DNA of 5,146 bases from Treponema sp. (GTDB lineage Bacteria > Spirochaetota > Spirochaetia > Treponematales > Breznakiellaceae): positions 1 through 5,146 of the forward strand of contig WQXC01000112.1 in assembly GCA_009785045.1 (NCBI GenBank), written 5' to 3'. Position numbers and translations under genes: made by a program. Below the pieces are notes generated by a model. That model was not told the DNA's origin. It was given only the letters and a program-made list of their open reading frames with translations, and did not search any database. Positions 4,101 through 5,146 of this stretch are shown here, piece by piece. Numbering within the stretch: the first letter of the stretch is position 1; the number at the start of each line of letters is the position of its first letter.

Positions 4101-4907
4101 ATGAAAAATGATACTTTTGTTTCTCCGCTGGAAGACTTTGCTTTTAAGCAGATCTTTGGAGAGCAGCAAAACATCGACATCACAAGGGCTTTTCTTAAAA
4201 CCCTGCTGGATGTCCCCGCGGACGAGTATGACAAGCTCACTATTGTCAATCCAAACCTTGGTAAAATGTTCAGGCAAGGAAAATCAGGTATTGTGGATAT
4301 AAGGCTTACTACAAAGTCAAAAAAAATAATCCACATCGAATTGCAGGTTGAAAAAAGAACCAACATGAAAAACAGGATCATGTATTACTTAACAAAGCAA
4401 ATAAGTGATCAACTTAAATGGGGTGACGACTTTAAAAAGCTGCACCAGGTAATTAGCATAGTAATCTGTAATCATGTTCTTTTGGATGAAGAGGAATCTT
4501 ACATTAACGATTATGAACTTCGTAACAAAAACAACAATTCCTTTACAGATCTGCAAAAACTGATTATACTGGAATTACCAAAGCTTCCTGAGGCAGAAGA
4601 CGGCGCTTTATGGCCTTGGCTTAGGTTTTTAATGTGTAAAAAGAAGGAGGAATATGAGATGTTAAAAAAGAAGTACCCGGAACTTGAAAAACCGGTAAAG
4701 TACGCTCACAAGATGTCCTTACTGGAAAGATGGCGCGACGAACGATTTCATAGAAACCTCGCAAAGATAGATGAAGAATGTCTTTATGAGCAGATTAGGT
4801 TAGATGCGCGTGAAGCAGAAAGTAAAAAGTGGCAGGCTGTTGTTGCTGATATGAAAACAGAAATCGAATCACTTCGCTCGCAGCTAGCCGAACTGTCTAA
4901 GAAGTAA
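4101..4907 (+). CDS. Rpn-family PD-(D/E)XK nuclease (often annotated as PD-(D/E)XK nuclease family transposase)
   Basis: The 268-residue protein starts with the family signature PLEDFAFKQIFGE (9-21). The nuclease core follows: GIVDIRL with Asp66, a short strand, then HIELQV with Glu80 and Gln82, giving the D...E-x-Q form of the PD-(D/E)XK site. Next comes the helix NMKNRIMYYLTKQISDQL (88-105) and the strand HQVISIVICN (115-124). Residues from about 225 to the end, including SKKWQAVVADMKTEIESLRS, look like a coiled coil. Rpn proteins in E. coli are DNA endonucleases that promote RecA-independent recombination; treponemes carry many paralogues. It appears intact and well translated, with GGAGG seven bases before the ATG and a double stop TAATAG. 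There are no flanking inverted repeats or target duplications, so it is a lone gene rather than a complete insertion sequence. Biological role here is unknown; phage defence or genome rearrangement are possibilities. Confidence 0.88.
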   Translation: MKNDTFVSPLEDFAFKQIFGEQQNIDITRAFLKTLLDVPADEYDKLTIVNPNLGKMFRQGKSGIVDIRLTTKSKKIIHIELQVEKRTNMKNRIMYYLTKQISDQLKWGDDFKKLHQVISIVICNHVLLDEEESYINDYELRNKNNNSFTDLQKLIILELPKLPEAEDGALWPWLRFLMCKKKEEYEMLKKKYPELEKPVKYAHKMSLLERWRDERFHRNLAKIDEECLYEQIRLDAREAESKKWQAVVADMKTEIESLRSQLAELSKK

Positions 4908-4928
4908 TAGTTACAGTTAGAACCAAGG

Positions 4929-4950
4929 ACCGCTGTCGTAAGGCAGCGGT
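4929..4950. terminator. Hairpin between convergent nuclease and thiI-like genes
   Basis: ACCGCTG (4929-4935) pairs perfectly with CAGCGGT (4944-4950) around an eight-base loop. It lies 22 bases after the nuclease stop and five bases after the thiI-like stop on the opposite strand. Its place between convergent ends suggests a shared terminator, but neither side has a proper T-run (minus side CCTTGGTTCT, plus side ACCCCTACTT). Confidence 0.5.
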
Positions 4951-4954
4951 ACCC

Positions 4955-5146
4955 CTACTTAACCAGCTCATAATCGCTAAGCGATTCGTCGATTAGGGGT
5001 TCAAGTTCCAGTTTTTCGTACAATTCGTTGGCTTCCTGGACATTTCCGTGCAGGACAGGGTGCGGCGGGCTAAAAAGTGTGCAGCAATCTACAAACGGCT
5101 GTATTGATGTTTCGTAAGTGCCGATTCGTTTTGCTTCCAGGATAAT
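4955..5146 (-). CDS. thiI: Partial: C-terminus of probable ThiI, tRNA 4-thiouridine sulfurtransferase
   Basis: On the minus strand an open frame enters from the right edge and ends at TAG 4957-4955, giving 63 residues. It contains EAKRIGTYETSIQPFVDCCTLF followed by PPHPV. This resembles the ThiI C-terminal region, where an A-K-x-I-G-T-Y/F-E-x-S-I-x-P-Y-x-D-C-C-T-x-F stretch and then a HP-x-T motif are typical. ThiI adenylates tRNA U8 and uses persulfide sulfur from a cysteine desulfurase to make 4-thiouridine; in some bacteria it also serves thiamine synthesis. The protein ends soon after, at DESLSDYELVK, with no rhodanese domain, so it would be the short type that lacks the extra C-terminal sulfur carrier. 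The partner desulfurase may be the gene at the left edge. Most of the gene, including the THUMP and ATP-binding domains, lies outside the window, so the identification rests on this tail only. Confidence 0.78.
   Translation of the reverse strand: MILEAKRIGTYETSIQPFVDCCTLFSPPHPVLHGNVQEANELYEKLELEPLIDESLSDYELVK

Noticed and set aside
4038..4381. Two minus-strand frames opposite the N-terminal part of the Rpn nuclease
   Set aside because: They are antisense to conserved nuclease motifs and have no start signals; the plus-strand gene explains the open frames.
4101..4907. Complete insertion sequence around the Rpn gene
   Set aside because: No terminal inverted repeats or target-site duplications can be seen on either side; the Rpn family is usually found as lone genes despite the transposase label.

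Overview
The window looks like a stretch of a spirochaete chromosome, most likely a host-associated Treponema. This is inferred from gene types that recur together in treponemes: a lipoprotein that continues into beta-helix repeats of the form GTFIMNDGEISGN, a small XRE regulator, and an Rpn-type PD-(D/E)XK nuclease. No rRNA or other taxonomic marker is present, so the assignment is from memory of these families.

Layout, left to right. A complete cysteine desulfurase gene (108-1265, +) sits at the left edge. At the right edge is the C-terminal end of a minus-strand gene (4955-5146) whose 63 visible residues resemble the C-terminus of ThiI, the tRNA 4-thiouridine sulfurtransferase. Cysteine desulfurases supply persulfide sulfur to ThiI, so the edges appear to be two functionally linked housekeeping genes. 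The roughly 3.6 kb between them is more AT-rich and accessory in character.

The accessory part starts with a minus-strand remnant of a protein tail (1311-1451). Next, reading leftward from 3234 to 1462, comes a putative surface lipoprotein: signal peptide and lipobox, five or so Cys/Trp-rich repeats, then a beta-helix repeat domain with a normal-looking C-terminus. One in-frame TGA (2245-2247) splits it into two open frames that share the same phase, so it is best read as a single interrupted gene. Divergent from it is an XRE-family regulator (3348-3653, +), possibly read from a leaderless mRNA. A 447-base gene-free stretch (3654-4100) follows. It holds two stem-loops, degenerate dispersed heptad-type repeats, a run of 13 G and a near-consensus promoter pointing leftward into no known gene. 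An intact Rpn-family nuclease gene (4101-4907, +) with a strong ribosome binding site comes last, converging on the thiI-like gene across a short hairpin.

I see no tRNA, rRNA, CRISPR array or complete insertion sequence. No clearly new multi-gene system is evident. The least explained parts are the 3654-4100 intergenic stretch (G tract, orphan promoter, folded repeats) and the interrupted lipoprotein.
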